This document shows, piece after piece, positions 43,328-52,757 of a stretch of 64,000 nt of DNA. The notes beneath the pieces are model-generated. The model was not told where the DNA came from. It did no database searches and was given only the letters and a program-made list of their open reading frames with translations. Location: assembly GCF_017833525.1 (NCBI RefSeq), contig NZ_JAFICD010000004.1, positions 310,001 through 374,000 of the forward strand, given 5' to 3'. The first letter of the stretch is position 1. Each line of letters starts with the position of its first letter. The stretch is from Duganella sp. 1411 (GTDB lineage Bacteria > Pseudomonadota > Gammaproteobacteria > Burkholderiales > Burkholderiaceae_D). The position numbers and the translations under genes are program-made.

Positions 43328-44971
43328 CTACACGCAGGCGGCCAGGGTGGCCAGCAGCAGCTCGCGCGGCGCGTTGGTGATGCTCGGCGCGCCCAGCGGC
43401 TTGAGCAGGATGAACTTGATGGCGCCGCCCTCGTTCTTCTTGTCGACCTCCATCAGCTCGATCCAGCGCTCGGCGCCCAGGTCCGGCGCCTTGACCGGCA
43501 GCCCGGCCGCCGCCACCAGCGCGCGCACGCGCGCCACGGTCGCCTCGTCGACCAGCCCCATGCGATGCGACAGGTCGGCCGCCATCACCATGCCGCAGCC
43601 GACCGCCTCGCCGTGCAGCCACTCGCCGTAGCCCAGGCCGTTCTCGATGGCGTGGCCGAAGGTGTGGCCGAAGTTGAGGATGGCGCGCAGGCCGCCCTCG
43701 CGCTCGTCCTGGCGCACCACGTCGGCCTTGATCTCGCACGAGCGGGCGATCGCGTACGCCAGCGCGCCCTTGTCGCGCGCCACCAGCTTGCCGATGTTGG
43801 CCTCGATCCAGTCGAAGAAGGCGGCGTCGATGATGGCGCCGTGCTTGATCACCTCGGCCAGGCCGGCCGACAGCTCGCGCGCCGGCAACGTTTCCAGGGT
43901 CGACGTGTCGGCGATCACCGCGCGCGGCTGGTAGAACGCGCCGATCATGTTCTTGCCCAGCGGGTGGTTGATGCCGGTCTTGCCGCCGACCGAGGAGTCG
44001 ACCTGCGACAACAACGTGGTCGGCACCTGGATGAAGTCGACGCCGCGCATGTAGCTGGCCGCCGCGTAGCCGGTCAGGTCGCCGATGACGCCGCCGCCGA
44101 GCGCGACCAGGGTGGTCTTGCGGTCGGCCTTGTTGGCCAGCAGCGCGTCGAAGATCTGCATCAGGCTGGTCCAGTTCTTGTGCTCCTCGCCGTCCGGCAG
44201 CACGACGGTCATTACTTGCTTGCCGGCACTACGCAATCCGGCCTCGACGCGCGCCAGGTACAGCGGCGCGACGGTGGTGTTGGTGACGATGGCGACCTTG
44301 TCGCCGTGGACGTGGCGCGCCAGCAGCGCGCCGTCGGCCAGCAGCGCCGGGCCGATCGAGATCGGGTAGCTGCGCTCGCCGAGGTCGACATTTAACAGGA
44401 TGGTGGATTCTTCGTTCATCGATGGTTCCGCTTGGGTGACGCAGTTGGGCGCGGCCTCGCAGGCCAGTCTTTCCAGCTGGGTCAAAATGGATTGGACCAT
44501 CGATTGTACGTTAGGTCGGCCGGTATCGATGACGACATCGGCGATCTCCATGTACAGCGGATCGCGCGCGGCCATCAATTCCTCGAGTTTTTTGCGCGGG
44601 TCGGCCGTCTGCAGCAGCGGCCGGTTCTTGTCGTGGGCGGTGCGCTGCAGGATGCTGTGCACGGTCGTGCGCAGGTAGATGACGGTGCCGCGCGCCTTCA
44701 GGTGGGCGCGGCTTTCCGGATCGAGCACGGCGCCGCCGCCGGTGGCCAGCACCAGGTCCTGTTGGCCGGTCAGGTCGCGGATGACGTCCGCTTCGCGCCG
44801 GCGAAAGCTCGGTTCACCCTCGATTTCGAAGATCCACGGGATCGAGGCGCCGGTGCGGGCCTCGATCTCGTGGTCCGAATCCATGAACCGCAGACCCAGT
44901 TTGCGGGCCAGAATGCGGCCGATGGTGGTTTTCCCTGCCCCCATCAGGCCGACTAAAAACACGTTTTGCAT
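43328..44971 (-). CDS. aroKB: Fused shikimate kinase / 3-dehydroquinate synthase
   Basis: One uninterrupted 547-codon frame. Residues 1-~170 are shikimate kinase (GLMGAGKTTIGR P-loop, DSDHEIE, FRRREADV, LATGGGAV, RPLL). Residues ~187-547 are AroB (VALGGGVIGDLTGYAAASYMRG, SSVGGKTGINHPLGKNMIGAFYQP, AEVIKHG, LNFGHTFGHAIE). The ~15-residue linker lacks a stop. Met185 (ATG 44419) aligns with an ordinary AroB start but has only a weak ribosome-binding site, so separate AroB could also be made internally. The two enzymes catalyse steps 5 and 2 of chorismate synthesis. Elsewhere they are usually adjacent separate genes downstream of pilQ. Confidence 0.88.
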   Translation of the reverse strand: MQNVFLVGLMGAGKTTIGRILARKLGLRFMDSDHEIEARTGASIPWIFEIEGEPSFRRREADVIRDLTGQQDLVLATGGGAVLDPESRAHLKARGTVIYLRTTVHSILQRTAHDKNRPLLQTADPRKKLEELMAARDPLYMEIADVVIDTGRPNVQSMVQSILTQLERLACEAAPNCVTQAEPSMNEESTILLNVDLGERSYPISIGPALLADGALLARHVHGDKVAIVTNTTVAPLYLARVEAGLRSAGKQVMTVVLPDGEEHKNWTSLMQIFDALLANKADRKTTLVALGGGVIGDLTGYAAASYMRGVDFIQVPTTLLSQVDSSVGGKTGINHPLGKNMIGAFYQPRAVIADTSTLETLPARELSAGLAEVIKHGAIIDAAFFDWIEANIGKLVARDKGALAYAIARSCEIKADVVRQDEREGGLRAILNFGHTFGHAIENGLGYGEWLHGEAVGCGMVMAADLSHRMGLVDEATVARVRALVAAAGLPVKAPDLGAERWIELMEVDKKNEGGAIKFILLKPLGAPSITNAPRELLLATLAACV

Positions 44972-45041
44972 GCACGATCCAACTAAATGCGGGCGGCGCC
45001 ACCGGCTCCCCCGCGCGCGGATCGCGGCCGATGACGGCCGA

Positions 45042-47222
45042 TCACTGCGGGTTGCTGCACGATGTCGCCACCCCGTAAGGGCTGACTACGCCTGGTGGCG
45101 AGATGGTTTGATTGCCGTAATCGGCGCTCAAGCCCATCAAGTGTACCAGAGAGGTGTAGGTCGCCTCGGTGCCATTTGCCTGGCCGCGGATGGTCAGGTT
45201 GACGTCGAGCCAGTAGACGCGGTCGCGCGGGTACACCAGCGACACCGTCGCCTGGCCCCTGGCGTCGGTGGTCACGCTGGGGGTGACGGTGAGCGGAATG
45301 CCCGGCTCGAGCCGGCCGTTGTTGTTGAAATCCTCGCCGCTGTCGAGGATGCCGTTGTTGTTGAGGTCCTCGTTGGCGCACGGCGTGTACGACACCGGCT
45401 CCCACGGCCCCTGCGGCAGGGTGTAGCCCAGCCGGCCCTTGTAATAGCTGGCCGGCAGCACCGAGGCCGTCAGCCGCACGCCCGGCACCGCGTTGCCGGC
45501 GGCGTCGCTGACGATGACCGCGTAGTCCTGCTGGTAGGTCGAGGTGTTCGGCACGCCCACCACGTTGCCGGTGCCGGCGCTGATGAACAGCGACTTCTGC
45601 GCCACGGTCAGGCTGGCCACGGCGGCCGCGCCCGAGCCGCCGATCAGGCGCGCCTGGATCTGCACGCCGTTCAGCGGCGTGGCCGCGGTGCCGGCGATGA
45701 AGCTGGCGGTGGCGGCGCCGTCGGCGCCGGTGGTGACCACAGACGGCTGCGTCAACACGCCGCCGCTCGGATCGGACAGGATCGAGAAGGCCACCGTGGC
45801 GTTCTTGACCAGGTTGTTCTGCGCGGTGCCGTCGCGCACCACCGCGCGCAAGGTCGACTGCTGGGTGGTGCCGCCGGCGGTGTTGACGCCGATGACGGCC
45901 GGGTCGGCCTGCACGGTGATGGTGGCCAGCGTGGTCAGCGGCGCGACGAATTCCAGGTCGGTCTGCGTGGTCAGGCCGGCGGCGCTGGCCGTCAAGGTCG
46001 CCACGCCCGGGCCGGTGGCGTTGACGTAGGCGCTGGCCGCGCCCGACGACAGCGGCAGCGGCGCGGCCAGCACGCTGGTGCAAGTGGCGTTGCTGTAGAC
46101 GGTGCCGCGCGAGGTGCTGACGGTCACGCTGCCCGAGGCCGGACCGCCGGTCACCGCCACGTTCTGGCAGCCGCCGATGGCGGCCGTGGTGGCGACGTTG
46201 CCGTTGGCGTCGAGCACGCGGATGCCGAACGACGACGAGTTGATGGCGATACCGGCCGAGGCCGTCTCGCCCAAGGCGCGCACCGTGACCACGTCGGCGC
46301 TGCCGCCGCTGGCCGCGTAGGTTAGGATCAGCTGGCCGGCGGCGTTGGTGACGGCCGCGCCGCCGCCCTTGACGGTGAGCGCGTTGGCGTTGGAGCTGAA
46401 CGCCACCGGCTTGCCGACCAGCGCGTTGCCGGCCGAGTCGACCAGCTTGACGGTGATGTCGGCGCTGGCGCCGACGTTGATGGTCGGCGCGGCGTTGATG
46501 GTCAGGCGGTTGCCGGTGACGGCGACCAGCGCGGTGACCGGCGCCGCCCCGGCCACGGTGGCGGTGACCTTGATGGTGCGCGAGGTCGGATCGCCGCCGG
46601 TGCCCAGCTTCTCGGTGACGATGCCCTGGGCGTTGGTGGTGCGGGTGGTCAAGGTCAGGCTGCCGGAGTCGGCCTTCAGGTCGACCGCCACGCCGGGCAT
46701 GACGGTGTTGTTGGCGTCGCGCACCAGCGCCACGATGTTGACCTCGTTGCCGGCGGTGCCGGCCGAGGCCAGCGTGCCGGCGTCGGTGGTCAGCGACAGG
46801 CTCGGCACGGAACTGACGACGTCGATCGTCACCGGCTCGGACGTCTTGCCGCCGGCGCTGGCCGTCACGGTGATCTTGCGCAGCGAGGCGTCGCCCTTGA
46901 CGCTGAGCTTTTCGACCACCTGGCCGGAGGCGTTGCTGACGCGGTTGGTGCTGGTGACGGTGCCCGAGCTGGCCGAGAAGCTGACCGTCTCGTTGGCCAG
47001 CGCGTTGCCGCCGCTATCCTTGACGATGGCCGTCAACGTCACCTCGGTGCCGTCGGCGCCGGACGAGGCGATGGTCGCCGCGCCGGCCGTCAGCACCACG
47101 GTGGCCGCCTTCGACGGCGCCACGCCGTTGCTGTTGGTCCCCGGCGACCCGCCGCCGCCGCCGCACGCCGCCAGCAGGCCCGCGCACACCACCATCCCCA
47201 GCCATCCCGCGAATTTTTTCAT
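45042..47222 (-). CDS. Large Ig-like (Big_1-type) lipoprotein
   Basis: A 726-residue protein with a lipoprotein signal (lipobox LAAC then a GGGGG run). The body is a string of roughly 100-residue bacterial Ig-like domains of the invasin type (e.g. GTEVTLTAIVKDSGGNALANETVSFSASSG.., GNEVNIVALVRDANNTVMPGVAVDL..). A late segment LNNNGILDSGEDFNNNGRLEPG contains two DxNNNG-like EF-hand-type calcium loops. GGGAA lies upstream of the ATG. It is inserted between pilQ and aroKB, 50 nt after pilQ, and may serve as a surface or pilus-associated adhesin; that role is inferred from domain type and location only. Confidence 0.85.
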   Translation of the reverse strand: MKKFAGWLGMVVCAGLLAACGGGGGSPGTNSNGVAPSKAATVVLTAGAATIASSGADGTEVTLTAIVKDSGGNALANETVSFSASSGTVTSTNRVSNASGQVVEKLSVKGDASLRKITVTASAGGKTSEPVTIDVVSSVPSLSLTTDAGTLASAGTAGNEVNIVALVRDANNTVMPGVAVDLKADSGSLTLTTRTTNAQGIVTEKLGTGGDPTSRTIKVTATVAGAAPVTALVAVTGNRLTINAAPTINVGASADITVKLVDSAGNALVGKPVAFSSNANALTVKGGGAAVTNAAGQLILTYAASGGSADVVTVRALGETASAGIAINSSSFGIRVLDANGNVATTAAIGGCQNVAVTGGPASGSVTVSTSRGTVYSNATCTSVLAAPLPLSSGAASAYVNATGPGVATLTASAAGLTTQTDLEFVAPLTTLATITVQADPAVIGVNTAGGTTQQSTLRAVVRDGTAQNNLVKNATVAFSILSDPSGGVLTQPSVVTTGADGAATASFIAGTAATPLNGVQIQARLIGGSGAAAVASLTVAQKSLFISAGTGNVVGVPNTSTYQQDYAVIVSDAAGNAVPGVRLTASVLPASYYKGRLGYTLPQGPWEPVSYTPCANEDLNNNGILDSGEDFNNNGRLEPGIPLTVTPSVTTDARGQATVSLVYPRDRVYWLDVNLTIRGQANGTEATYTSLVHLMGLSADYGNQTISPPGVVSPYGVATSCSNPQ

Positions 47223-47272
47223 GACCGTGTTTCCCGTAACTAGAATAAGTGAATCGTTCAAAAACAATCGTG

Positions 47273-49468
47273 TCAGCGCGTCGACAAGCGCTCGGCAACG
47301 ATCTTCGGCGTGATGAACACCAGCAGCTCCGTCTTGTCGTTGGTGCGCGAGTTGGTGCGGAACAGATAGCCCAGCACCGGCACGTCGCCCAGCAGCGGCA
47401 CCTTGCTGGTGGTGTTGCGCTCGGTCTGCTGGTAGATGCCGCCCAGCACCACGGTGCCGCCGTTCTCGACCATCACCTGGGTCTTGACGTGCTTGGTGTC
47501 GATGGCGAAGCCGGCGCGCGTCTCCTGGCCCACGCTGTCCTTGTTGACGTCGACGTCGATGACGACGTTGCCGTCCGGCGTGATCTGCGGCGTCACCTCC
47601 AGCCGCAGGTTGGCCTTGCGGAACTGGATCGATGTCGCGCCGCTGCTGGTGGCGACCTGGTAGGGCAGCTCGATGCCCTGCTCGATCAGCGCGATGGCCT
47701 TGTCGGCGGTGATTACGCGCGGGCTGGAGATGATCTTGCCGGTGCCGTCGGCCTCCAGCGCCGACAGTTCCAGGTTGAGGAAGCGGTTGGCCGCCGACGA
47801 GAACAGGCTGACGGCCAGGCTGCCCGCCTGCACGCCGTTGATGTTGCCCGCCGGCAGGTTGACGAACTGGGTGTTGTCGAAGCTGCCGTCGGTGACCTTG
47901 ACCTGGCCGGTGGTCTGGCCGACGCCGGTCATGTTGCCGCCGATGCCGATGCGGGTGTTGCCGTTGCCGATCTGGTAGCCGGCGTCGCCGCCGCGGATGG
48001 TGCGCATGTCGGCGAAGCCGAGCTTGGCGCCGAGGTTGCGCGTGAAGGTGTCGCTGGCCTCGACGATGCGGGCCTCGATCAGCACCTGCTTGGTGGCGAT
48101 GTCGGTCTTGGCGATCAGGCGGCGCACGTCCTCGAGCTTGGAGGCGATGTCGGTGACGAACAGCTGGTTGGTGCGCGGCTCGATGATGGCGCTGCCGCGC
48201 TTGGACAGGATGCGGTTCTTGGCGTCGCCCTCGAGCCCGAACACCATCTTGAAGGCCTCGGCCTTCTGGTAGTTGAGCTGGAAGATCTCCGACTTGAGCG
48301 GCTCGAGGTCGGCGATCTGGGCGCGCTGCTCGAGCTCGAGCTTCTCCTTGGTCAGCAACTCCTCCTTGGGGGCGATCCACAGCACGTTGCCGTTCTTGCG
48401 CATGTCCAGGCCCTTGGCCTGCAGCACCACGTCGAGCGCCTGGTCCCACGGCACCTCCTTCAGGCGCAAGGTCAGGTTGCCGCTGACGCTGTCGCTGGTG
48501 ATGATGTTCAGGCCGGAGATGTCGGCGATCGCCTGCAGCGCCGCGCGCACCTCGACGTTCTGGAAGTTGAACGACAGCTTCTCGCCGCGGTAGCCCTGCG
48601 AACCCTGGGTCAGCTTGTTGGGGTCTTCCTTGATCGGCTTGACGTCGATCACCAGCTGGGTGTCGCTCTGGTACACGGTCTGCTCCCACAGCCCGCGCGC
48701 CTCGATCGTCAGGCGCGTGTTCTCGCCGTGCGGCACGCTGGTGACCAGCGCCACCGGGGTGCCGAAGTCGCCGACGTCGAGCCGGCGGCGCAAGGTCTCG
48801 GGCAAGCCCGTCTTGAGGAAGTCGACCACCACGCCGGTCGGCGTCTGGCGCACGTCGACCGCCACCTGGTTGTTGGGCAGGTCGACCACGACGCGGCCCT
48901 CGCCGTTGGCGCCGCGGCGGAAATCGAGGTCGCGCAGCAGTTGGCGGCCACCGGCGGCCGGCTGCGCGCCGGCCGCCACCGGCAGGCCGCTGGCGTCGAC
49001 CGCCGTCGCCAGGCCGCCGGAACCGTCGATGGTCAGGATGATGGCCTTGCCGTCGATGGCGGTGGCGTAGTTGAGGCTGCGCTTGAGGTTGAACACCAGG
49101 CGCGAGCGCGCTCCCGCCTGCACCACGTTGACGCTGCGCAAGTCGCCGATGTTGAGTTCCTGGGTGGTCTTGCCGGTATGGTTGACGGTGGCGCCGAGGT
49201 CGAGCGCGACGCGCGGCGGATTGGTGATGGCGAAGCCGATCGGCAGTTTGTCGGGGGCGTTGCTGAGGGCGATCTTGACGATGACGTTGGCGCCCTGCTG
49301 GTTGGCGCTGATCGACTCGATGGCGTTGGCGCTGGCGCCGGGGCTGGCGGCGTCGGCGCCGGACTGGGCGCGCGCCGCGCCGTGCGGCTGCAAGGCCAGC
49401 GCCAGGGCCAAGGCCAGCGATGCCCACGGGGCGGCCGGCGCGCGCCGGGCCGGGATGGGAGCGGTCAT
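47273..49468 (-). CDS. pilQ: Type IV pilus secretin PilQ
   Basis: Outer-membrane secretin through which type IV pili pass. The 731-residue product has a signal peptide (start at ATG 49468 with GGAG 8 nt upstream), two N-terminal AMIN-type peptidoglycan-binding regions, a secretin/TonB short N-terminal domain (VRAALQAIADISGLNIITSDSVSGNLTLRLKEVPWDQALDVVLQ) and the C-terminal secretin domain (LSALEADGTGKIISSPRVIT.., GGIYQQTE). Last of the pilMNOPQ genes; its start overlaps the pilP stop. Confidence 0.97.
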   Translation of the reverse strand: MTAPIPARRAPAAPWASLALALALALQPHGAARAQSGADAASPGASANAIESISANQQGANVIVKIALSNAPDKLPIGFAITNPPRVALDLGATVNHTGKTTQELNIGDLRSVNVVQAGARSRLVFNLKRSLNYATAIDGKAIILTIDGSGGLATAVDASGLPVAAGAQPAAGGRQLLRDLDFRRGANGEGRVVVDLPNNQVAVDVRQTPTGVVVDFLKTGLPETLRRRLDVGDFGTPVALVTSVPHGENTRLTIEARGLWEQTVYQSDTQLVIDVKPIKEDPNKLTQGSQGYRGEKLSFNFQNVEVRAALQAIADISGLNIITSDSVSGNLTLRLKEVPWDQALDVVLQAKGLDMRKNGNVLWIAPKEELLTKEKLELEQRAQIADLEPLKSEIFQLNYQKAEAFKMVFGLEGDAKNRILSKRGSAIIEPRTNQLFVTDIASKLEDVRRLIAKTDIATKQVLIEARIVEASDTFTRNLGAKLGFADMRTIRGGDAGYQIGNGNTRIGIGGNMTGVGQTTGQVKVTDGSFDNTQFVNLPAGNINGVQAGSLAVSLFSSAANRFLNLELSALEADGTGKIISSPRVITADKAIALIEQGIELPYQVATSSGATSIQFRKANLRLEVTPQITPDGNVVIDVDVNKDSVGQETRAGFAIDTKHVKTQVMVENGGTVVLGGIYQQTERNTTSKVPLLGDVPVLGYLFRTNSRTNDKTELLVFITPKIVAERLSTR

Positions 49469-50010
49469 TTGATATTCTCCTTGCTTTCCTGCAGTTCCAA
49501 CTTCGACAGGCGCTCGACCCAGTCGCCGGTGGCGTCCTGGACGATTTCCCTGATGCTGACCGTGTCCTCGGTGATGCCGGTGATCACGCCGTAGTTCTGG
49601 CCCAGGTGCTGGCCCTTGACGACCTGGTGCACCGAACGGTCGATCTGCAGCACCGCGTGCATCACGCCCTTCTTCTCGATGGTGCCGACCATCTTGATGG
49701 TGTCGAGCGGATAACTCTCGAGCAACTCCTTGCGGCGCTCGACGTCCGGCCGCAGGCCGCCGCCGCCGTTGCGCGCATTGAGCTTGGCCAGCTCGGCGAT
49801 CAGCTTGTTCGGATTGAATGGATCGACCTGGTCCTTTTGGGCGTAGGCGAACGGGATGAAGGTCTTGGGCTCGGCCAGCGGCGGCACCGCCACCTTGGCC
49901 TGGGCGTCGACCTCGCGCATCCACGCGCGCACCTGCTGGGCGTCGTCGTCGCCGCAGGCCGACAGCAGCAACGTCGAGAGCAGGAAGGTGGTCGCTTTGA
50001 ACGGGCTCAT
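49465..50010 (-). CDS. pilP: Type IV pilus inner-membrane lipoprotein PilP
   Basis: Periplasmic lipoprotein linking the PilMNO platform to PilQ. 181 residues with lipobox LSAC (Cys ~19), then the PilP fold (DPFNPNKL, LESYPLDTIKMVGTIEKKGVMHAVLQ, VVKGQHLGQNYGVITGITEDTVSIRE). Start overlaps the pilO stop by 4 nt and its own stop overlaps pilQ. Confidence 0.95.
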   Translation of the reverse strand: MSPFKATTFLLSTLLLSACGDDDAQQVRAWMREVDAQAKVAVPPLAEPKTFIPFAYAQKDQVDPFNPNKLIAELAKLNARNGGGGLRPDVERRKELLESYPLDTIKMVGTIEKKGVMHAVLQIDRSVHQVVKGQHLGQNYGVITGITEDTVSIREIVQDATGDWVERLSKLELQESKENIK

Positions 50011-50678
50011 GATTTCTTCGCCGCCTTTTTCTTGTCGGCCGCCGCCTTGCGCTGCGCCTGCACCTCTTCCGGGTCCAGGTAGCGGAAGGTCTTGGCCACC
50101 GCCTCCAGGGTCAGCACGCCGTCCTTGCCGGTGCTCAGCGCCATGTTGTTGAGCGTGACGATGCGCGGCAGGTTGGCCATGTCGCCGGCGAAGGCGCCGA
50201 TGTCGTGGTAGCTGCCGGTCACCTTGATATCGATCGGCAACTCGGCGTAGTAATCCTTGACCACCACCTGGGCCGGCTTGAACAGTTCGAACTGCAGCCC
50301 GCGCCCGGAGCCGGCCTGGTTGATGTCGGTCAGCAGCGCGGCCATCTCGGCCTTGCTGGGCAGCTGTTTCTGCAGCCGCTCGACATACTGGTCGACCTGC
50401 ACCTTTTGCGCCCGCAGCGCCTCCAGGTTGACCGCCTGGCCGGTCTTGAAGCGGTATTCGTCGCGCAGCTTGAGCTCGGCCTGGGCGCCGGCCTGCTGCT
50501 CCTCGAACTGCGAGCTCCAGTAGCCGAAGTAGCCGGCCACCATCACCGCCGCCGCCACGCCGACGGCGCACAGCACGCGCGGCGCCAGCGGCCACTGGCC
50601 CGGATGGCGGTCGTTGAGGTTGCGGAACTGGCCGGCCAGGCGCGCGCCCAGCTGGTTCAGGTCGAGGTTCGTTGCCAT
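50007..50678 (-). CDS. pilO: Type IV pilus assembly protein PilO
   Basis: Bitopic inner-membrane protein of the pilus alignment complex; heterodimerises with PilN. 223 residues: one membrane helix (~34-54), a coiled coil (QFEEQQAGAQAELKLRDEYRFKTGQAVNLEALRAQ) and a ferredoxin-like periplasmic domain (LPIDIKVTGSYHDIGAFAGDMANLPRIVTL). A Lys/Ala-rich C-terminal tail is present. It starts 11 nt after pilN. Confidence 0.95.
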   Translation of the reverse strand: MATNLDLNQLGARLAGQFRNLNDRHPGQWPLAPRVLCAVGVAAAVMVAGYFGYWSSQFEEQQAGAQAELKLRDEYRFKTGQAVNLEALRAQKVQVDQYVERLQKQLPSKAEMAALLTDINQAGSGRGLQFELFKPAQVVVKDYYAELPIDIKVTGSYHDIGAFAGDMANLPRIVTLNNMALSTGKDGVLTLEAVAKTFRYLDPEEVQAQRKAAADKKKAAKKS

Positions 50679-50689
50679 CGCCGGCGCTC

Positions 50690-51406
50690 CTAGGGCTGGG
50701 CCGGCGGCAGGCCGGTGGTGGGGACGGCGGCGGACGACGGCGGCATCGCCGCGAACGCCGGGCCGGCCGGGCGGAGGGACGCGGCGGCCGACGCCGGCGC
50801 GGCGCCGCCCTTGGGCGCGCCCTTGCCGGCGGGCGACTGGTCCTTGTCGCGCGGGCGCTTGATGTTGACCATCAAGTTGAATTCCACCACTTTCTTGCTG
50901 GTCTTGCCCAAGCCAAGCGCGGTGGACTTGACCTCGATCAAATCCGGGCGCTCCAGCCACGGCGACACGCCGGCCAGGTTGCGCAGCAGCTCGGAGACGC
51001 GCTCCTGCGACTGCGCATAGCCGAGCACGGACACCTTCTGCCCCTCCTGCTTGAAACTCTTCAGATACACGCCGGGCGGGGTCTGCTTGACGAGCTCGTC
51101 GAGCAGATACACCGGCTGGTTGCGGTCGCCCTGCAAGTCCTCGACCGCCTGCTGGCGCGCCTTGAGCGCCTCGATCTCCTGCTTCAACGTGGCGATCTCG
51201 GCGATCTTCTTGTCGAGTCCGCTGATGGCGGTCTTCAGCACCTGGTTGCGCTCGCCCTGGATGGAGAGCGCGCGGGCGTTGTAGGCGCCCACCAGCAGCA
51301 CCACGCCGACGCCGACGACGCCGCCCAGCGCCAGCAGCGCGAAGAAGGCCGACTTCTTCTGCTTGCGTTTTTCCTCGCGGTGCGGCAGCAGGTTAATCCG
51401 TATCAT
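50690..51406 (-). CDS. pilN: Type IV pilus assembly protein PilN
   Basis: Inner-membrane partner of PilM and PilO. 238 residues: the N-terminal IRINLLPHRE motif that docks on PilM, a membrane helix (~22-42), a coiled coil and a periplasmic domain. The C-terminal ~45 residues are a Pro/Ala-rich extension. Its ATG shares one base with the pilM stop (TGATG). Confidence 0.95.
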   Translation of the reverse strand: MIRINLLPHREEKRKQKKSAFFALLALGGVVGVGVVLLVGAYNARALSIQGERNQVLKTAISGLDKKIAEIATLKQEIEALKARQQAVEDLQGDRNQPVYLLDELVKQTPPGVYLKSFKQEGQKVSVLGYAQSQERVSELLRNLAGVSPWLERPDLIEVKSTALGLGKTSKKVVEFNLMVNIKRPRDKDQSPAGKGAPKGGAAPASAAASLRPAGPAFAAMPPSSAAVPTTGLPPAQP

Positions 51407-52482
51407 CAGCCGAACCTCCGCAGCGCCAGTCCGCAGGCGACCAGGTAGGCCGGCGCCTCGGCGCGCAATTGCGCCTCGCGCACCGCCGCCCCCAGCTGCA
51501 TGCCCTTGAACGGCGAGATGATGGCGCTGGCGATGCGGGTGCGGCCGGCGACCAGCTCGAGCAGGCCGGGGATGACCGCGCAGCCGCCGGCCAGGAACAG
51601 CTGGTCGACCCGGGTGTAGGGGGTGGAGGTGTAGAAGAACTGGATCGCGCGCGTCACCTCCATGGCCGCGCTCTCGAGGAAGGGCGCGAGCAGGTCGGCG
51701 CCGTAGTTGTCGGGCAGGTCGCCGCTTTTCTTGCGCGCCTCGGCCTCGTCGAAGGCCATGCCGTAGGCGCGCACGATGTCCTGGGTCAGCGCGTTGCCGC
51801 CGAACGGCTGCTCGCGCTCGTAGACGGTGGCGCCGTCGAGCATGACGGAAATATGGGTGACCTGGGCGCCGATCTGGAACAGCGCCACCACCTGGCCGGC
51901 GCCGGCCTCGGGCAACTGCGCGGTGACGCGGTCGAGCGCGGCGCGGGCGGCGTACGATTCGATGTCCATCACGGTCGCCTTCAGGCCGGAGGCCTCGGCG
52001 ATGGCGACCCGGTCCTCGACCTTTTCGCGGCGCGAGGCGGCCAGCATGACCTCGATGTCCTCGGGCGAATTGGCGACCGGGCCGATGACGTCGAAATCGA
52101 GGCTGACCTCGTCGAGCGCGAACGGGATGTACTGGCTGGCCTCGGACTCGACCTGCACCTCGAGCTGGTCCTCCGACAGGCCGGCCGGCAAAATGATTTT
52201 TTTGGTGATGACCGACGCCGGCGGCATGCCCAGCGCGGCCAGTTTGGCCTTGCTGCCGCTTTTTTTCCACACGCGCCGCACCACCTCGACCACCTGGTCC
52301 ATGTTTTCGATGTTGCCGTCGACCACGGCGCCGCGCGGCAGCGGCTCGGCGGCGTAGCGCTCGAGGCGGATCTCGCCCTTGGCGCCCTGCGCCAGCTCGA
52401 CCACGCGCACGCTGGAGGTGCTGATGTCGAGCCCCATCAAGGGCGGACTGCCCTGCCCGAACAACATCTTGAAGTCCATCAT
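51406..52482 (-). CDS. pilM: Type IV pilus assembly ATPase-like protein PilM
   Basis: Cytoplasmic actin-like protein that binds PilN's N-terminal motif. 358 residues: phosphate-1 MGLDISTSSVRVVEL, PSSVITKK-type PASVITKKIILPAGL, PFALDEVSLDF and the late VDQLFLAGGCAVIPGL adenosine motif. Start 52482 (tandem ATG) has GGAG 8 nt upstream; a longer frame to 52533 is Pro-rich and unlikely. First gene of pilMNOPQ, divergent from mrcA. Confidence 0.96.
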   Translation of the reverse strand: MMDFKMLFGQGSPPLMGLDISTSSVRVVELAQGAKGEIRLERYAAEPLPRGAVVDGNIENMDQVVEVVRRVWKKSGSKAKLAALGMPPASVITKKIILPAGLSEDQLEVQVESEASQYIPFALDEVSLDFDVIGPVANSPEDIEVMLAASRREKVEDRVAIAEASGLKATVMDIESYAARAALDRVTAQLPEAGAGQVVALFQIGAQVTHISVMLDGATVYEREQPFGGNALTQDIVRAYGMAFDEAEARKKSGDLPDNYGADLLAPFLESAAMEVTRAIQFFYTSTPYTRVDQLFLAGGCAVIPGLLELVAGRTRIASAIISPFKGMQLGAAVREAQLRAEAPAYLVACGLALRRFG

Positions 52483-52570
52483 GCGAGTGTCTCCGGCGCC
52501 TGGATCTGGGCCAGGCGGAAAAGGCCGGGCCAAGCTGATTCGTGCCTAAGTCCGGCTTAAGCAAGCCCCC

Positions 52571-52599
52571 ACATTAAATCGTGCCTATATAAGTGTAAA
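52571..52599 (-). promoter_or_regulatory. Predicted promoter of pilMNOPQ
   Basis: On the minus strand TTTACA and TAATGT are separated by 17 nt, about 90 nt upstream of the pilM ATG. It matches sigma-70 spacing. Confidence 0.45.
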
Positions 52600-52751
52600 G
52601 ATATTTCTACTGTGCACGATTGTTACAGTGTGAGGGTTTCGCCACACTTATTCTTGCGCGCGTGGCAGCAAACACAACTCAGTTGTTTTGTTGATTACGG
52701 GCAAATATTTCTGTCGCAGGGCACAGCGCGCCGCGGCGCTAGTCGCTCGCT

Positions 52752-52757
52752 TATAAT
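52752..52757 (+). promoter_or_regulatory. Predicted -10 box for mrcA
   Basis: Exact TATAAT 33 nt before the mrcA ATG. The -35 position is GC-rich and poor, so the promoter may be weak or activator-dependent. Confidence 0.4.

Noticed and set aside
42096..43739. 547-codon minus-strand frame across dgt and aroB
   Set aside because: Arg/Gly/Pro-rich shadow product in a frame different from the clearly conserved Dgt and AroB motifs.
45042..49427. A 1461-codon minus-strand frame spanning the Ig-like gene and pilQ
   Set aside because: The upstream part is an Arg/Gln-rich shadow of pilQ in another frame. The real Ig-like protein starts at ATG 47222 with a lipoprotein signal.
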